Under the pieces are notes generated by a model. That model did no database searches and was not told the origin of the DNA. It saw nothing but the letters and a program-made list of their open reading frames with translations. Both the position numbers and the translations under genes were made by a program. Source: Dermanyssus gallinae (lineage: Eukaryota; Arthropoda; Arachnida; Mesostigmata; Dermanyssidae). Taken from it: a stretch of 64,000 bases of DNA. Positions 45,080-55,672 of this stretch are shown piece by piece. Where the stretch lies: NCBI GenBank assembly GCA_003439945.1, contig QVRM01004803.1, positions 124,001-188,000 on the forward strand. The letters run 5' to 3'. Numbering within the stretch: position 1 is the stretch's first letter; the number at the start of each line of letters is the position of its first letter.

Positions 45080-46447
45080 AAGGAATGGGCGCAAATTATA
45101 CCCCTGTCATCCTGGATTTATTTCCGGGGTGCCGCGTAACTGGCGACGACCTAGACCTTCTTGGGGTGCCTTTATCCTCTGACAACCTCACCTCGACGAT
45201 CGAGCGATGGAGAGAAAAACTCCAGGTCGGTCTCAACCGCCTTCCTCAGCTTGGCGCTCATAGGGGATTGTACCTTCAACGCTCGTGCTTCTCCGCTTCG
45301 AATCTGAACTTCCTGTTTAGGGGTGTCAACTGTATAGCCTTTTCATCTCACTTGGAAGAACTAAATGTGAAGCAAGGCGACGCGTTGGAATCTCTACTTA
45401 ACCTGCGGCTACGGGGCGACCCCTAAACCCAAGCATCACTATCGGTCGCAAGAGGCGGATTAGGACTCTCCGAGGCAGTTTCCCTTTCAGTGGCGGCGTA
45501 TATTGCCTCCCTGCATTCAGCGATCAGTGACATCGAGGCTATTCTAGACCCCCAGGCTGTAGCGCATTTCCGATCTACGTTGGAGAAGACCCAAGGTGAA
45601 GCCATCGCATTCTGTGGTGCTTTCTCCCCTTCGCGCCCCTTCTCTTCAGTCTGCGTGGTCAGATTTGGCACACGACCATCGATGGAGCGACCTGTAGAGC
45701 CGAGCAACTTCCGACGCCGACAAAGCGAAATTACAAGCCGTCTCCTCGCCGGGTGCATGCGTATGGCTACACGCCCTCCTGAGTCCTCAACTGGGTACCC
45801 TTTTAGACGATGAGTCTACACGAATATTAGTCGGTTTGAGAGTGGGAGCAGAACTGGTTTCCCCCCATCGCTGTGGTTGTGGTGACGAAGTCGACTCCCT
45901 AGGCCACCACGGTCTTTCTTGCGCCCAGAGTTCAGGCAGGATCTCACGCCACTCGGCCCTGAACGAGACGTTCTGCAGAGGATTACGGTTGGCAGGCTAC
46001 CCATGTGTGCTGGAGCCCCCCGGTTTAGTCAGAGATGACGGAAAAAGGCCTGACGGAATGACTCTGACCCCATTCGATCGGGGCCAGATGCTGGTGTGGG
46101 ATGCGACTGTTACCGACTTTTTAGCCCCTTCAATGGTCGGTACTGGCGCAGCCCACCCTGGGCATGCGGTTGCCTTAGCGGAAACAGCCAAGCGCAGGAA
46201 GTACTCAAGCCTGGACTATCCCCACTTGTTCTCACCTCTAGCTTTTGAGACGTTGGGGGACCAAGGTTGCTTATCAAAAAAATACTCAGAGACGTCGGGA
46301 GAAGATTGGTGGTTGCCAGAGGAGACAAAAGAGCGGGGGATTACTTACTGCAGCGCTAGTCGTTGGACGCTCAGAGGGGGAAGGCTGCGTCGGTGAGAGG
46401 AACTTTGGCCAGGTGGACCAGCCCCACCTTGGACCTAGAGCCTTGAG
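45080..46447 (+). pseudogene. YLDD/RLE-type LINE ORF2, copy C (5' truncated)
   Basis: The copy starts in the region following the RT palm (LDLFPGCRVTGDDLDLLGVPL). It continues through the thumb (HRGLYLQRSCFSASNLNF; GGLGLSEAVSLSVAAYIA), a preserved knuckle (CGCGDEVDSLGHHGLSC), the putative endonuclease (GKRPDGMTLTPF, LVWDATVTDF) and the tail (LAFETLG; LARWTSPTLDLEP). It has a stop at 45424-45426, a frameshift near 45625, another near 46270 and a late stop. It is clearly the same family as 32107-32522 and 33715-36590. A microsatellite abuts the 5' side and TA-rich sequence follows the 3' UTR at about 46535. Confidence 0.82.
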
Positions 46448-46699
46448 TTGTTTATTTTCAGTTCGTTATGTGACACATTGTGATAACAGACAACATGGAC
46501 AAATAAATTTGCCGGCGGGCTATGTCGGTCCATAATAATATATATATAAGAAAATATACGTTTTGCATATATGTATGTATGTCATGTGGTCAATACGTAG
46601 TTATAATCTGCATGTAGTACAGGGTGTCCTTGGCGTCCCCTGCACTCATGTATATGTCTGAAGATGTTGCTGATGTAGCGCTTGCGTGCCATGAACACA

Positions 46700-49230
46700 G
46701 GAAAGTTGACGTTTTTGCCCAATTCATCGGTTCCCAGGAGCTGCAGCGTAATGCTTAAACCTTTGCGATAAGCAAACGGGGTTTCCGATATTAGACCTCG
46801 GTCGTTAGTGTTCGAATATGTGGGTGACGCTTTCGTGGAGTTTGCTGGCTATTAGCGTTAGGGACTCGGGACGCTTATTCGCTACATCGGCCTTATTATT
46901 CTTCTTATGTACGTGGGATGAATTATAGCGGAGTTAAACAGACCCGGTGCTGTACCAATGATCGACGAAAATGCGGCTAAGAGGCTTATATATTGACCAA
47001 TCTACTTTCTTAAACACGATTGCCGGAATTCGTGCTGGCCAGGTTCCGTAAGTGTTTCCGCAAATTTGTGATGGAAACATCAACATCGTTGATGATGTGA
47101 GAGGACAATGTTTCGTCTGGTAAACGCGGCGCCGGCGGTAGCATGCGCTTCTGTAACTCCTCGTCATGTATGACAAAAGAATTCTTGTAGAATCTCTGCC
47201 TTCTTGATGTCATTCGTTCGACACTCTCATCAGGTCTTTGCTGCGCATGAATGCAGCTTTACTTAGTAATCGTTGGCGCCGGAATACTCTGGCAACTTAT
47301 TTTTGAATGCAGGCTTCTTGCCTCGGAGACTGCTTGGAGAGCTTTAAGGAGTTTGCGTAGATGGAAACTTATTGACTCCTCCCCAGTCTTCTTTTTGGGT
47401 ATACGTGACTCTGTTAGAAGGTACATATATTCAAGCAACTTGAGATACATATCATTCATTGGCGTGCAGCTTGGGAAGAAGATATCCCAATTTTGTACAT
47501 TTAAGTTGATCTGCATTAGCTTCGTAGTTTCCGTCTTTGTAGTCGCACTTATGTGAGCATTCCATGTCAATAGGGCGTGGCGCCGAAATAACAAATGACA
47601 CCATTTGATTATCTGATTCAACTGCGCCTTGGGATACTACAGCTTGACATTGCACAAAACAACGTCCAGTACAGAGCCGAGTCTCGCGGGTTTGTCTACA
47701 AACTGCCTGAATGATCCTGCAGCGCAGATTTCTAGCATCATGCCCTCCATCAAGACAGTATTCTCCGTTCTGCCGGGCCTTTCGTATGTATCCTATTTAA
47801 TGGAGCGTTAGTTTATGTCGCCGCCTAATACGCCAGTGCAGTCCACGTCACCAAATTTGTCAACTTTTCTCTTAGAATCGAGATCCTTTTGACTCGAATG
47901 GACGATTCACATGTTGGAGAGTTATGTGCAGTAATGAGACGAATTTTAGTGTCGTACTAATAATCTGGAGATCGGCCGCAACATTCTCCGATGTGTAATT
48001 GGATAGATCCACTCTGGCACAGGGCAAACCGCGGCAAACGAGAATAAGAACACCGCCTCTTCTGGATCCTCGATTCCTTCGAAATACTTCGTAAATACAT
48101 CCTTGATTTAACTCAGCACTGTTGACGGCTGATTCTGAAAGCCACGTCTTTATTGTCATGCAGATATCAAATTTTTTCCAAGCAGGCAATTGTGTACAAA
48201 GCCTAGGGCACCTTCCTTTGCCAGGTATCGGGAGTTTATAAACACGCACGTAAGCTTACTGTGAATTTGTTGTTTCTGAAAAATTGTACGGTTGAGCGTT
48301 CGACGTTCTTGAAATGGTTTCTGGCGAGTCACGCGGAGACCAGGTACGAGTTCTGACCAATGTTTCGAGTTGGTCTATCGGTGTATCAAATGGAATATCA
48401 TAATTTGTGTCGATAACCTGGACGTAGAAGGTTCGACCCGCTCTGCCAGTCTTATTATTCGACAAAACGTGAACGGGTTGGTATTGGCGTTAGTTTTTAC
48501 AAAGTTAAAAACCGTCTCTGTGCCTACCGAGCAACAGAGTACGCTGATTTGCACTTTCTTTGTGATTATTTTGGTGCCCACTGTGGGCAGGCCGGTTTCG
48601 CTCTCCCCTGGTGTAATCTCCTTTCCTCGGTCAAAAAGGGTACGTGGTCAGGGTTTCTTATTTCTATCATTGACGGTAATTTTATTCTGTGCGACTTAAT
48701 AGTATGTTACCTTTTCATTCCGGGCTGACTTTATACATCGTGAGTGCCTGTTTGCTGTCTCTCGTAGCTATCGCAATGTGTACCCTAGAGATGTTTTGAG
48801 ATCGATTCCGAACCCTATTTTCCCGGTCGCAAGATCGACCAGAACGAGAGCGTTCCCGTAGCTTCTTCTCTAGACCGTAAATCTTACTTGTCAGCTTTTT
48901 GTTTGCGGCCTTCAATTGTTTAATGGATTCATGCATAGCCTGTAGCTCTTCTAGCATTCGATTCATCATCCCGCCATTGACTCCGTTTGAATTTGCCCTC
49001 ACCACATCACCAGCTGATTCACCAGCGCTGGGTTCCATTGGAGAGTTGGACTGTGTTACCGGTTCGCACTTGTAACACTTCACAGAGTTCAGTCAACCCT
49101 TATTTGGTGGCTTAATATCACTAGAAGTGAGTCCACTACATTTACGATGATCCGCAATGCGCAGGCGGTGCAGTTCACTGTCGTTTGACACTATTCACGA
49201 ATGCGGTCATCACAGTTGTAAACGCTTCTC
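46700..49230 (-). mobile_element. Decayed CR1/Jockey-like LINE with ORF1, endonuclease and RT start
   Basis: Minus strand, in order. ORF1 (about 49220-48256): a PHD-like Cys/His finger (CTACALRIADHRKCSG then VKCYKCE), a coiled-coil-like segment (LEELQAMHESIKQLKAANKK) and an Arg/Ser tail. AP endonuclease (48249-47580): FDICMTIKTWLSE, RRGGVLILV, VLGGDIN, FRQFVDKPARLGSVLD and ESDNQMVSFVI. Linker (47560-47010). RT start: HVHKKNNKADVANKRPESL and PFAYRKGLSITLQLL (about 46900-46730). ORF1-EN-RT is standard for CR1/Jockey-type LINEs. Stops and frameshifts are frequent and the RT catalytic block is not seen. Confidence 0.75.
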
Positions 49231-49518
49231 ACTTTTGCCACTGCTGAGCTTCACCTTCACCATTTTCTTGGTTCTGTGTCCTCTTTCTCGAAGCATGGGC
49301 CATGTTGGAAGCTCCGTGTGACGGTGAATTCTAGGCTTTTTTCTGGGAGCTTGCTAAAACAGGTCCACTGTTTACATTCGAGTTGCTATATATATTTTTT
49401 TGTTTACGTTTTTCCGTAAGGCTTATGCCTGTGTACGGTTTTTCATGTCATGGCTAATGTTTAATCTACTCCGGCATTTACCTTGTCTAAATTGAAAACC
49501 ATGCAAACCAATTTAAGA

Positions 49519-49593
49519 GTGGCCGGTCTGGGTCTCGAACCCAGGCCTCCCGAATGCAAGGCAAAGGCTTTGCCACTAAGACATCTTGCTCGG
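49519..49593 (-). ncRNA. tRNA-derived SINE-like unit with Pol III A and B boxes
   Basis: On the minus strand a perfect T-arm reads CTGGG-TTCGAGA-CCCAG, containing the B box GGTTCGAGACC. About 40 bases upstream, TGTCTTAGTGG resembles the A box, and TTGCATTCGGGAGG lies at the anticodon-arm position. The 5' and 3' ends do not pair into an acceptor stem, so it is not a functional tRNA. A Gly- or Ala-like tRNA head of a SINE is the likeliest reading. It abuts a (TA)n tract (49591-49615). Confidence 0.55.
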
Positions 49594-49815
49594 TATATAT
49601 ATATATATATATATACGCATTCAATTTAGTAGCAACGGAGGCTTGAGAAGGTAACGTACCGTTCGAAACGGGCCGTTGACATGGCAACCACTTTCAACTG
49701 ACGGACTTTCATAAGTTCAAGCCCTGACTTTTCTGCTTGTTTCTGTTGCGCGTGGTTGTCATTGTCCTGCTGCCAAATTTTTCTGCTGGAGAAAGTCCGC
49801 TTTTAATAAATAAGA

Positions 49816-49869
<54 letters not shown>

Positions 49870-50015
49870 GAGTATATATATGTATATAAGATAGAAACAT
49901 GTTTTCTGTATATATATATATATATATATATATTTATTTATATATATATATATATATATACTACTACTATCTATATGTACGTACATAAAATAGAAACATA
50001 TATATATATATATGC
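49591..50015. repeat. Cluster of (TA)n arrays
   Basis: TA tracts lie at 49591-49615, 49816-49868, 49910-49960 and 49999-50013, with short GTATATAAGATAGAAACAT-type spacers, one of which recurs (49883 and 49986). Confidence 0.9.
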
Positions 50016-50224
50016 CTGTTTATAGAGGCGTGAATTCCCTTGCCGACGGTGACAGGACGTGAACACGCCTACATAGCCTTGCTGAAAAGTGCAAACAAGA
50101 AGTTTCTCTGTACGCCGGTGGTATGCATTTTGAGTGCACGCTCTAAAGGACCGCTAATGTTGCTTCCGCTGCTATTGTTGACATTGTCGTTGATTTTGCT
50201 GTTATGGTTGCTGTTGTTGTTATA

Positions 50225-50247
50225 ACTGTTGTAGTGTCGTCGTCGTT

Positions 50248-50310
<63 letters not shown>

Positions 50311-50402
50311 ATTGTTGTTGTTGTTGCTGTTGTTCTTGTTGTTGTCGTTGTACTCATTGTCGTTGTTGTTGCTGCTGCTGCTGCTGTTCTTATTATTGCT
50401 GC
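50225..50402. repeat. (GTT)n-rich trinucleotide tract
   Basis: Nearly pure GTT from 50248 to 50310, with GCT/CTT/GTC variants around it. Poly-Leu and poly-Asn frames are artefacts. Confidence 0.95.
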
Positions 50403-50569
50403 AGGCTATTACTGTCACTGCCGTCGTTATGCACGCACCTCTGGTGAGCTATGTTGCTGAACATTTTTATCAGTTTCGACCATTAGCCTTATTGCGGCCG
50501 TCACCCCACTGCGTGACAGTGTCACATTCCATCTCTAAGTTGCATTCCCTGTCCTGCGTAGCATCTATG

Positions 50570-50960
50570 TGACATTGAACTGTTTGCTCATGGAGGAGCC
50601 GTATGCAAGCTGGCGCCCAGCTTTAGAGACGAGCCGCCGGTGTATGTATAGTGCTGCTAATTTGCACGTTTGTGTCATGAGTTTACAGCCGGAACGGATG
50701 ATCTCACCTTCCTCCCCACCTATAAAAGGCCGTTCGCAGTAGTTCTGCCCGGATGCAACGACTGACACGTATGGGCATGCGCACATATGCTGCGTTCATA
50801 TCTTTGTTGTCTTCTAGGTCATTTCCGATATAGGATATCGTATGCACGAAAAACAGATATAGAGAATATAGGCGAGCACTGCCGAGTGTGCAAACGTATT
50901 GTAAATGATTAATAAATCATCACAATATTTTCTAGTGTAAATACCGCTTCGTGGCAAAGT
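50570..50960 (+). promoter_or_regulatory. Candidate solo-LTR-like promoter with TATA box and polyadenylation signal
   Basis: CCTATAAAAGGCC at about 50720 is a near-ideal TATA box, and TTAATAAATCATC at about 50910 supplies AATAAA 190 bases downstream. A strong TATA followed by AATAAA within a few hundred bases and no coding sequence is typical of an LTR. I could not define the TG...CA borders or a target duplication, so the call is speculative. Confidence 0.3.
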
Positions 50961-51234
50961 ATTCTGCTCGTGCTAACCATATTTCCCATTGTTGTCGCTG
51001 CATCCATACGATTTTTGCATCAGAGTGACGTGCCATTCAACGAAACATAGTGGCCAATCCGCTCTTTGCCAATGCATTCATAATTCATAAGTTGCGCTAT
51101 CGTTCACCATTTGATAGAATAACCCAAGTTTTTTTATAATATAACATGCATACGTATTTAACATATATTCAGTACAAAACATGTCTCGATGCTCGCAATG
51201 GACCTTCAGGCACATATGATACAACTAATAATAC

Positions 51235-51534
51235 TGTCACAGATAGACCGAGCGCCACACAACCAAAGCAGACAACAGACAGTTATAGCGCTACACAGGT
51301 AGAGCAGACAATAATTGTACTGGAGATATAGAGGGCGCATTGTAGCTGACGTTATTGTAGTAGTGCGGACTGCCGCCAGGTGGAGGTCGATCGACTACGG
51401 CATATAAACGGCTGCGGCCGTCTTAGCTTTCTCTCTTTTCTCTGCGGTGCACGCTCTGCACGCACGAGTCGATCCACCGCCGGCGGCGTCCGAGGGTAAG
51501 CAGCACGCTACGCCGCAGAGCCGCCAACAAGGGG
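51235..51534 (+). repeat. BEL/Pao 5' LTR, first half only
   Basis: Matches 55725-56024 with no difference I can see. A TATA box (ATATAAA, about 51402) lies inside. Homology stops at AACAAGGGG. The 3' LTR continues for 300 more bases, starting with the splice-donor-like GTGAGTC, whereas here coding-like sequence follows at once. Confidence 0.9.
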
Positions 51535-51978
51535 AACCAAGGCGACCCGGGCGGTGCTGAGCGTGATGTGAAGCCCTCGGACGCCCGCGTGCTGGCCGAT
51601 GCAATGGCGTCGTTCCTAGAATTGCAGCGTGAGGCGGCCGGCAGAGTACCAGTGAATACCGGCGCGGCGGCGCAAGAGGGGATCGAGGCGATTTTGAATC
51701 GGCTAGTGTCGTTACAAGAAGCCGGCAGCTCGGGCGGCGCACAATTGCCGGCGCCGAAGCTACGAAGATTTTGTGGTAACCGACACCAGTTCCCAGTGTT
51801 CATCGAAGAATTTAGAACATTGGTTGACGAAAAAGAAGGGTTGTCCGATCTGCAGCGACACAAGATATTGCGTGACCTACTCGAAGGCGAGGCAGCGAGA
51901 GCCGTCGCCGAGATACCGCTAGACGCCGACAACTACGCTTACGTGCTTAACTACCTTATGAACAGTTTCAGGACTTGA
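51535..51978 (+). pseudogene. BEL/Pao gag fragment
   Basis: The frame is open from within the LTR with no ATG. Its codon at 51568 is GTG. It encodes an N-terminal Ala/Leu-rich helical segment and a capsid-like region (LPKLRRFCG-type context: APKLRRFCGNRHQFPVFIEE then FRTLVDEKEGLSD and KILRDLLEGEAARAV). It corresponds to the conserved LPkxxLpxFsG...W..F..fF..vH block of BEL/Pao Gag. It ends early (NYLMNSFRT, stop). A shifted frame, LIHFLSIEVTSREKQK, continues to about 52110. The Gag zinc knuckle is absent. Confidence 0.75.
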
Positions 51979-52113
51979 TACACTTCCTCTCGATCGAGGT
52001 GACGTCGCGAGAAAAACAAAAATCATTAACACAGAGAGATAGCAAGCCAGGGTCGGGTACCACGTCGCGGCCGTGGTCGAGTAGTCCGAGGCCGGCGAGG
52101 GACGCCTCGCGGA

Positions 52114-52869
52114 ATGACTCAGCACAAGTATACCAGACGCACGTGGAACCGCGATCCGGCGAAGACCATCGGCAACGAGTTCACTTATCTGCATGTCTTC
52201 GGCGGCAGCAAACCTCAGCAAGCCAAGAGATTGCCTATCGTACAGCTGCAGTTGGTGCCGCGTAACGGTGAACCAGTAACGCTTACCGCGAGGGTAGTGG
52301 AAGAGATCACAGCGGCCCACTTGCCCACCCCGTCGCCAAGGCTCCGGGCTAGGTACGGGCACGAGCTTGCGGAGCGAGCCGGCGGTCCGGCGGCCGTTGA
52401 TTTGCTGCTAGACGCAAGCAACTCGTTTAGCGTCATGGAGGGCGGACCACGGCGCCTCGACACCCGGACCGTCGGCCTCGAGACTCGCTTCGGGCTCGTC
52501 CTGGCTTCGGAGGCGACTGGGGAAATAAGAGCGGAAGCAACCGTCGCGGCGGCGGCCACCGAACTAGACAAGTTTTGGTCACTCGAGTCTATCGGCATAC
52601 ACCCGGACGAACTACAAGAGAAAAGCCCACAGGTTGTGGCAGAACACTTCTTGTCGAAGGTGGAGCGGGCCACCGACGGACGCTACCAAGTACGGCTTAA
52701 TCTTAAGCCCAACGTATCCATGATCAGCAGCAACGAAAAATCATCAGAAAAACAACTAGAGGCATTGGCGAAGAGACTGCGACGAGACCCGGAGTTGAGG
52801 GCGGACTACGTACGAGAAATCCGCACGTTCATCGATCAAGATTTTGCGGAACCTCTTCCACCCGGATGA
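52114..52869 (+). pseudogene. BEL/Pao protease C-terminal part and pol linker, deleted before the RT palm
   Basis: This 251-codon frame has an ATG. It lacks the D-T/S-G protease active site but keeps the following conserved parts: DLLLDASNSFSVMEGG and ETRFGLVLA (the LLG.D....v..G....T.fGW.l pattern), then KFWSLESIGIHPDE (FWxxExxGI), a box reading GRYQVRLNLKP, and a helical PELRADYVREIRTFID segment. In intact elements this leads into the YLPHHxV and RVVFDAS RT motifs. Here the frame stops at 52869 and the next begins beyond the palm. Confidence 0.8.
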
Positions 52870-55562
52870 CCTCGACCTCGTTCGGCGTCAAGGACAGCCA
52901 GCATAATACCATCGCCGTCATCAGGGCTCACGCAGAGAAATACGCAGCCAGTCACCCCGACGCGTGCAGGAGTATCCTCCACGACCTGTACATGGACGAC
53001 ATGCTGACGGGCGCGGAGTCCTCGGGCGAGGCGGAGCGGTTGTGGCACGCGGTGGTCGAAATACTGGGTGACGCGGGCATGGTATTGAAGAAATTCAAGT
53101 CCAATTGCCAGGCGTTGCGGGACCAGTTCGGCGACGTGAGGGAAACCGTGCACACCGACCCCCCGTCCGAGGGCACGCTGTTCCGTCCAGCAGGTGTCGA
53201 AAAGGTGCTGGGTGTGGGATGGAACCAGGAGGCCGATACACTCACGTTCCAGCCGGACGGGATGTTGGAGTTCGCGAATTCGGCTCCCCCCACCTTGCGC
53301 ACGCTTATGGGCGCCTGCGCACGACTCTACGACCCCCAGGGCCTAATCGCGCCGTTCACAACAAAGCTGAAGTGCATTCTCCAGGAAGCCCACCAGACCA
53401 AGCGACCGCTCGGAGAGGCACTGCCGGCGGAGTTGGCGCGGCGGTGGTTGGCCTGGGTGGACGAAGTGAAGGAGTTGACGGGCTTCGAGGTGAAGAGAGA
53501 TCTGGGGCTCAGGCGCGGAGCTACGATCGAAGTACACGCATTCGCCGACGCGAGCGACAGAGCGTATGCTGCCGTAATATACGCGAAGGTCACCGACGCC
53601 CAAGGTACGAGTTCAATTGGCTTGGTCGCGGCCAAGGCCAAACTAGTCCCATTGCAGCAAATCGAAGGGTTAACAATACCAAAGAAAGAGCTGATGGCAG
53701 CCGTATTGGCGGTAAGACTGGCAAGAAAGGTACGAGAGCAATTAGAACTTGGCGACGCCAAAATGTTTTATTGGTCGGACGCGCAGGTAGTATTGCATTG
53801 GATATACTCGGCCGCACCACATAGGTGGGGAGTATTTGTGAGAAATCGATTATTGGAGATACTGGAACATACGGAGGTGCGGCAGTGGCATCATTGCCCG
53901 GGGGAGCAGAACCCAGCCGACCTACCCTCGCGCGGTATGAGCATTAATAAGCTCAAGGCAAGCACCTTATGGTTACAGGGTCCGGACTTCCTGACTGGTC
54001 CAGCTGCGCGATATCCCGTATTCAAGCCAAGTTCGGCAGTGTATGAAGAGCTTCCTGAGGTTCGGGCCTTGCTGGCAGTCGACCAGCCTCCAATCATCGA
54101 TCCGGCTAAGTTTTCAAGCTTGCAGCGTCTTGTCAGGGTGGCCGCGACACTGGCAAGAGCGGTACAGCGCTTCAAGGGCGACAAGTCTGCAACAGGCCCA
54201 CTAGCAGCGCGAGAGCTCGCCGAGGCGAAGCAGCGTCTCATTCGGCAAGCCCAGCAACGCTGCTTGGGGGAGACTATAGCGAGCCTCGCCAAGAGCGAAA
54301 CACCCGACGATCCGAAGATCGCAGAGTTCAAGCCGTTCATCGATGAGAAGGGGTTGCTGCGGGTCGGCGGTCGGCTGCAGTTGGCAGAAGAGCCATTCGA
54401 GACCCGCCACCCGATACTGCTGCAGGACGACCCACTCACGCGGTTGATTATCGCACATGCCCACGAGAGCAGGGTGAGCCACATGAAAGTCGAAGCGACG
54501 ATGAACGAGCTAAGAGAAAACTATTGGATCATCAGAATGAGGCAACTAGTAAAGACAACGATCTACAACTGCACGGCGTGCGCAAGAGAGCGAGCGAGAA
54601 TCGCTACGGTGGAGGAGGCGCCACTACCAGCGTCAAGAATCGAGAGTTCGTTTCGCCCATTCAAGACAACCGGTATCGATTACTTCGGCCCGCTCGTGGT
54701 GCGTGGAGACAGAGGCGAGGAAAGGAAGATCTGGGTGGCCATCTTCACCTGCGCAGTAGTACGAGCAATCCACCTGGAGGTGGTGGAAGATCTCACGGCA
54801 GAGGCGTGCTTAGCGGCCATTAAGAGATTTACGGCACAACGCGGGCTGCCCGACAAATTCATCTCAGACAACGCATCAACATTCCAGAAGGCAAGCAGAT
54901 GCCTAGTAGCCCTCACCACGGCGTTTCGAAACGAAGCGGTGCAGAATTACCTGGGCCACGGGGGAGTCTCTTGGGACTTTAACGTCCCACGGGCCCCCTG
55001 GTGGGGAGGCTTCTTCGAGCGCATGGTGGGAGTGGTGAAAAGCTGCTTGCGGAAGACACTTAAGAAGAGCAAGCTGAAGCTCATGAACCTGATAACAATA
55101 ATGTACGAGGTGGCCGCGATAATCAATCAACGGCCCATCACAAGAGTTCCCGGCCGGCCCGACGAGCCGCGAGCTTTGGCCCCAAGTCATTTCCTCACGC
55201 CAAAGGTACCGATGGTGTTGCCAGCCGACAAACTGACGTCGCTGGGCAATCATCCAGGCGGACTCGCGAAGATCTGGAGGCACCAAGAAAAGTTGCTGAA
55301 TTCGTTCTGGAAGCGGTGGCGGAGCGAGTACATGCTCGTGTTGCGAACGGCTCTACGGCGCAGGGGGACGCGGAACGACGTGCTGAAGAAGAGCGACGTC
55401 GTCTTGCTGGAAGACGAAGCGCTGCCGCGGGCATTTTGGCGACTCGGACTCATCGAAGAGGCCCTGCAGGGGAGAGACGGAGTGCCGCGCGCGTATCGGG
55501 TCCATCTCGGCGAGGGAAAATTCGTCAACCGACCAGCGGGACGGCTCGCGAGGTTGCTGTGA
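52866..55562 (+). CDS. BEL/Pao pol: RT remnant (YMDD), RNase H, integrase, DUF5641-like tail
   Basis: An uninterrupted 898-codon frame overlapping the previous one by 4 bases. Domains: RT end with LYMDDMLTGAE (~residue 40); thumb with ARLYDPQGLIAPF; RNase H with HAFADASDRAYAAVIY (~225), KKELMAAV (~272) and YWSDAQVVLHW (~301); integrase zinc domain with HAHESRVSH...CTAC (~530-570); catalytic Asp in TGIDYFGPL (~602), Asp in FISDNAS (~665) and Glu in GGFFERMV (~715), spaced D50E as counted; and a C-terminal FWKRWRSEYM...GRL segment (~795-898) like DUF5641. Its start is internal. RNase H and integrase look catalytically complete. RT motifs upstream of YMDD are absent, so it cannot copy itself. 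Confidence 0.92.
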   Translation: MTSTSFGVKDSQHNTIAVIRAHAEKYAASHPDACRSILHDLYMDDMLTGAESSGEAERLWHAVVEILGDAGMVLKKFKSNCQALRDQFGDVRETVHTDPPSEGTLFRPAGVEKVLGVGWNQEADTLTFQPDGMLEFANSAPPTLRTLMGACARLYDPQGLIAPFTTKLKCILQEAHQTKRPLGEALPAELARRWLAWVDEVKELTGFEVKRDLGLRRGATIEVHAFADASDRAYAAVIYAKVTDAQGTSSIGLVAAKAKLVPLQQIEGLTIPKKELMAAVLAVRLARKVREQLELGDAKMFYWSDAQVVLHWIYSAAPHRWGVFVRNRLLEILEHTEVRQWHHCPGEQNPADLPSRGMSINKLKASTLWLQGPDFLTGPAARYPVFKPSSAVYEELPEVRALLAVDQPPIIDPAKFSSLQRLVRVAATLARAVQRFKGDKSATGPLAARELAEAKQRLIRQAQQRCLGETIASLAKSETPDDPKIAEFKPFIDEKGLLRVGGRLQLAEEPFETRHPILLQDDPLTRLIIAHAHESRVSHMKVEATMNELRENYWIIRMRQLVKTTIYNCTACARERARIATVEEAPLPASRIESSFRPFKTTGIDYFGPLVVRGDRGEERKIWVAIFTCAVVRAIHLEVVEDLTAEACLAAIKRFTAQRGLPDKFISDNASTFQKASRCLVALTTAFRNEAVQNYLGHGGVSWDFNVPRAPWWGGFFERMVGVVKSCLRKTLKKSKLKLMNLITIMYEVAAIINQRPITRVPGRPDEPRALAPSHFLTPKVPMVLPADKLTSLGNHPGGLAKIWRHQEKLLNSFWKRWRSEYMLVLRTALRRRGTRNDVLKKSDVVLLEDEALPRAFWRLGLIEEALQGRDGVPRAYRVHLGEGKFVNRPAGRLARLL

Positions 55563-55636
55563 GCCGGCACGCGACGTAACATAGAGCCACAAATAGGGTA
55601 TGATTAGTGATGATTGTTGAGCCCCCATGCCAGAAT

Positions 55637-55672
55637 CTTTTGAGGTGACTTCGTCCCTCAAAAGGGGGAGGA
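55637..55672 (+). promoter_or_regulatory. Hairpin and polypurine tract before the 3' LTR
   Basis: CTTTTGAGG (55637-55645) pairs with CCTCAAAAG (55656-55664). Inside, GAC-TTC-GTC extends the stem with one bulged T. The downstream arm overlaps the polypurine tract AAAAGGGGGAGGA (55660-55672) that would prime plus-strand DNA synthesis. Confidence 0.75.

Noticed and set aside
50143..50572. Poly-Leu and poly-Asn frames
   Set aside because: They are produced by the GTT trinucleotide tract on either strand.
53105..53824. 239-codon overlapping frame inside BEL pol
   Set aside because: It is a shadow of the GC-rich pol frame; its composition mirrors the sense codons and no domain is seen.
52866..55562. 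Host-domesticated integrase gene
   Set aside because: The frame sits between matching LTRs with a target duplication, so it belongs to a retrotransposon.
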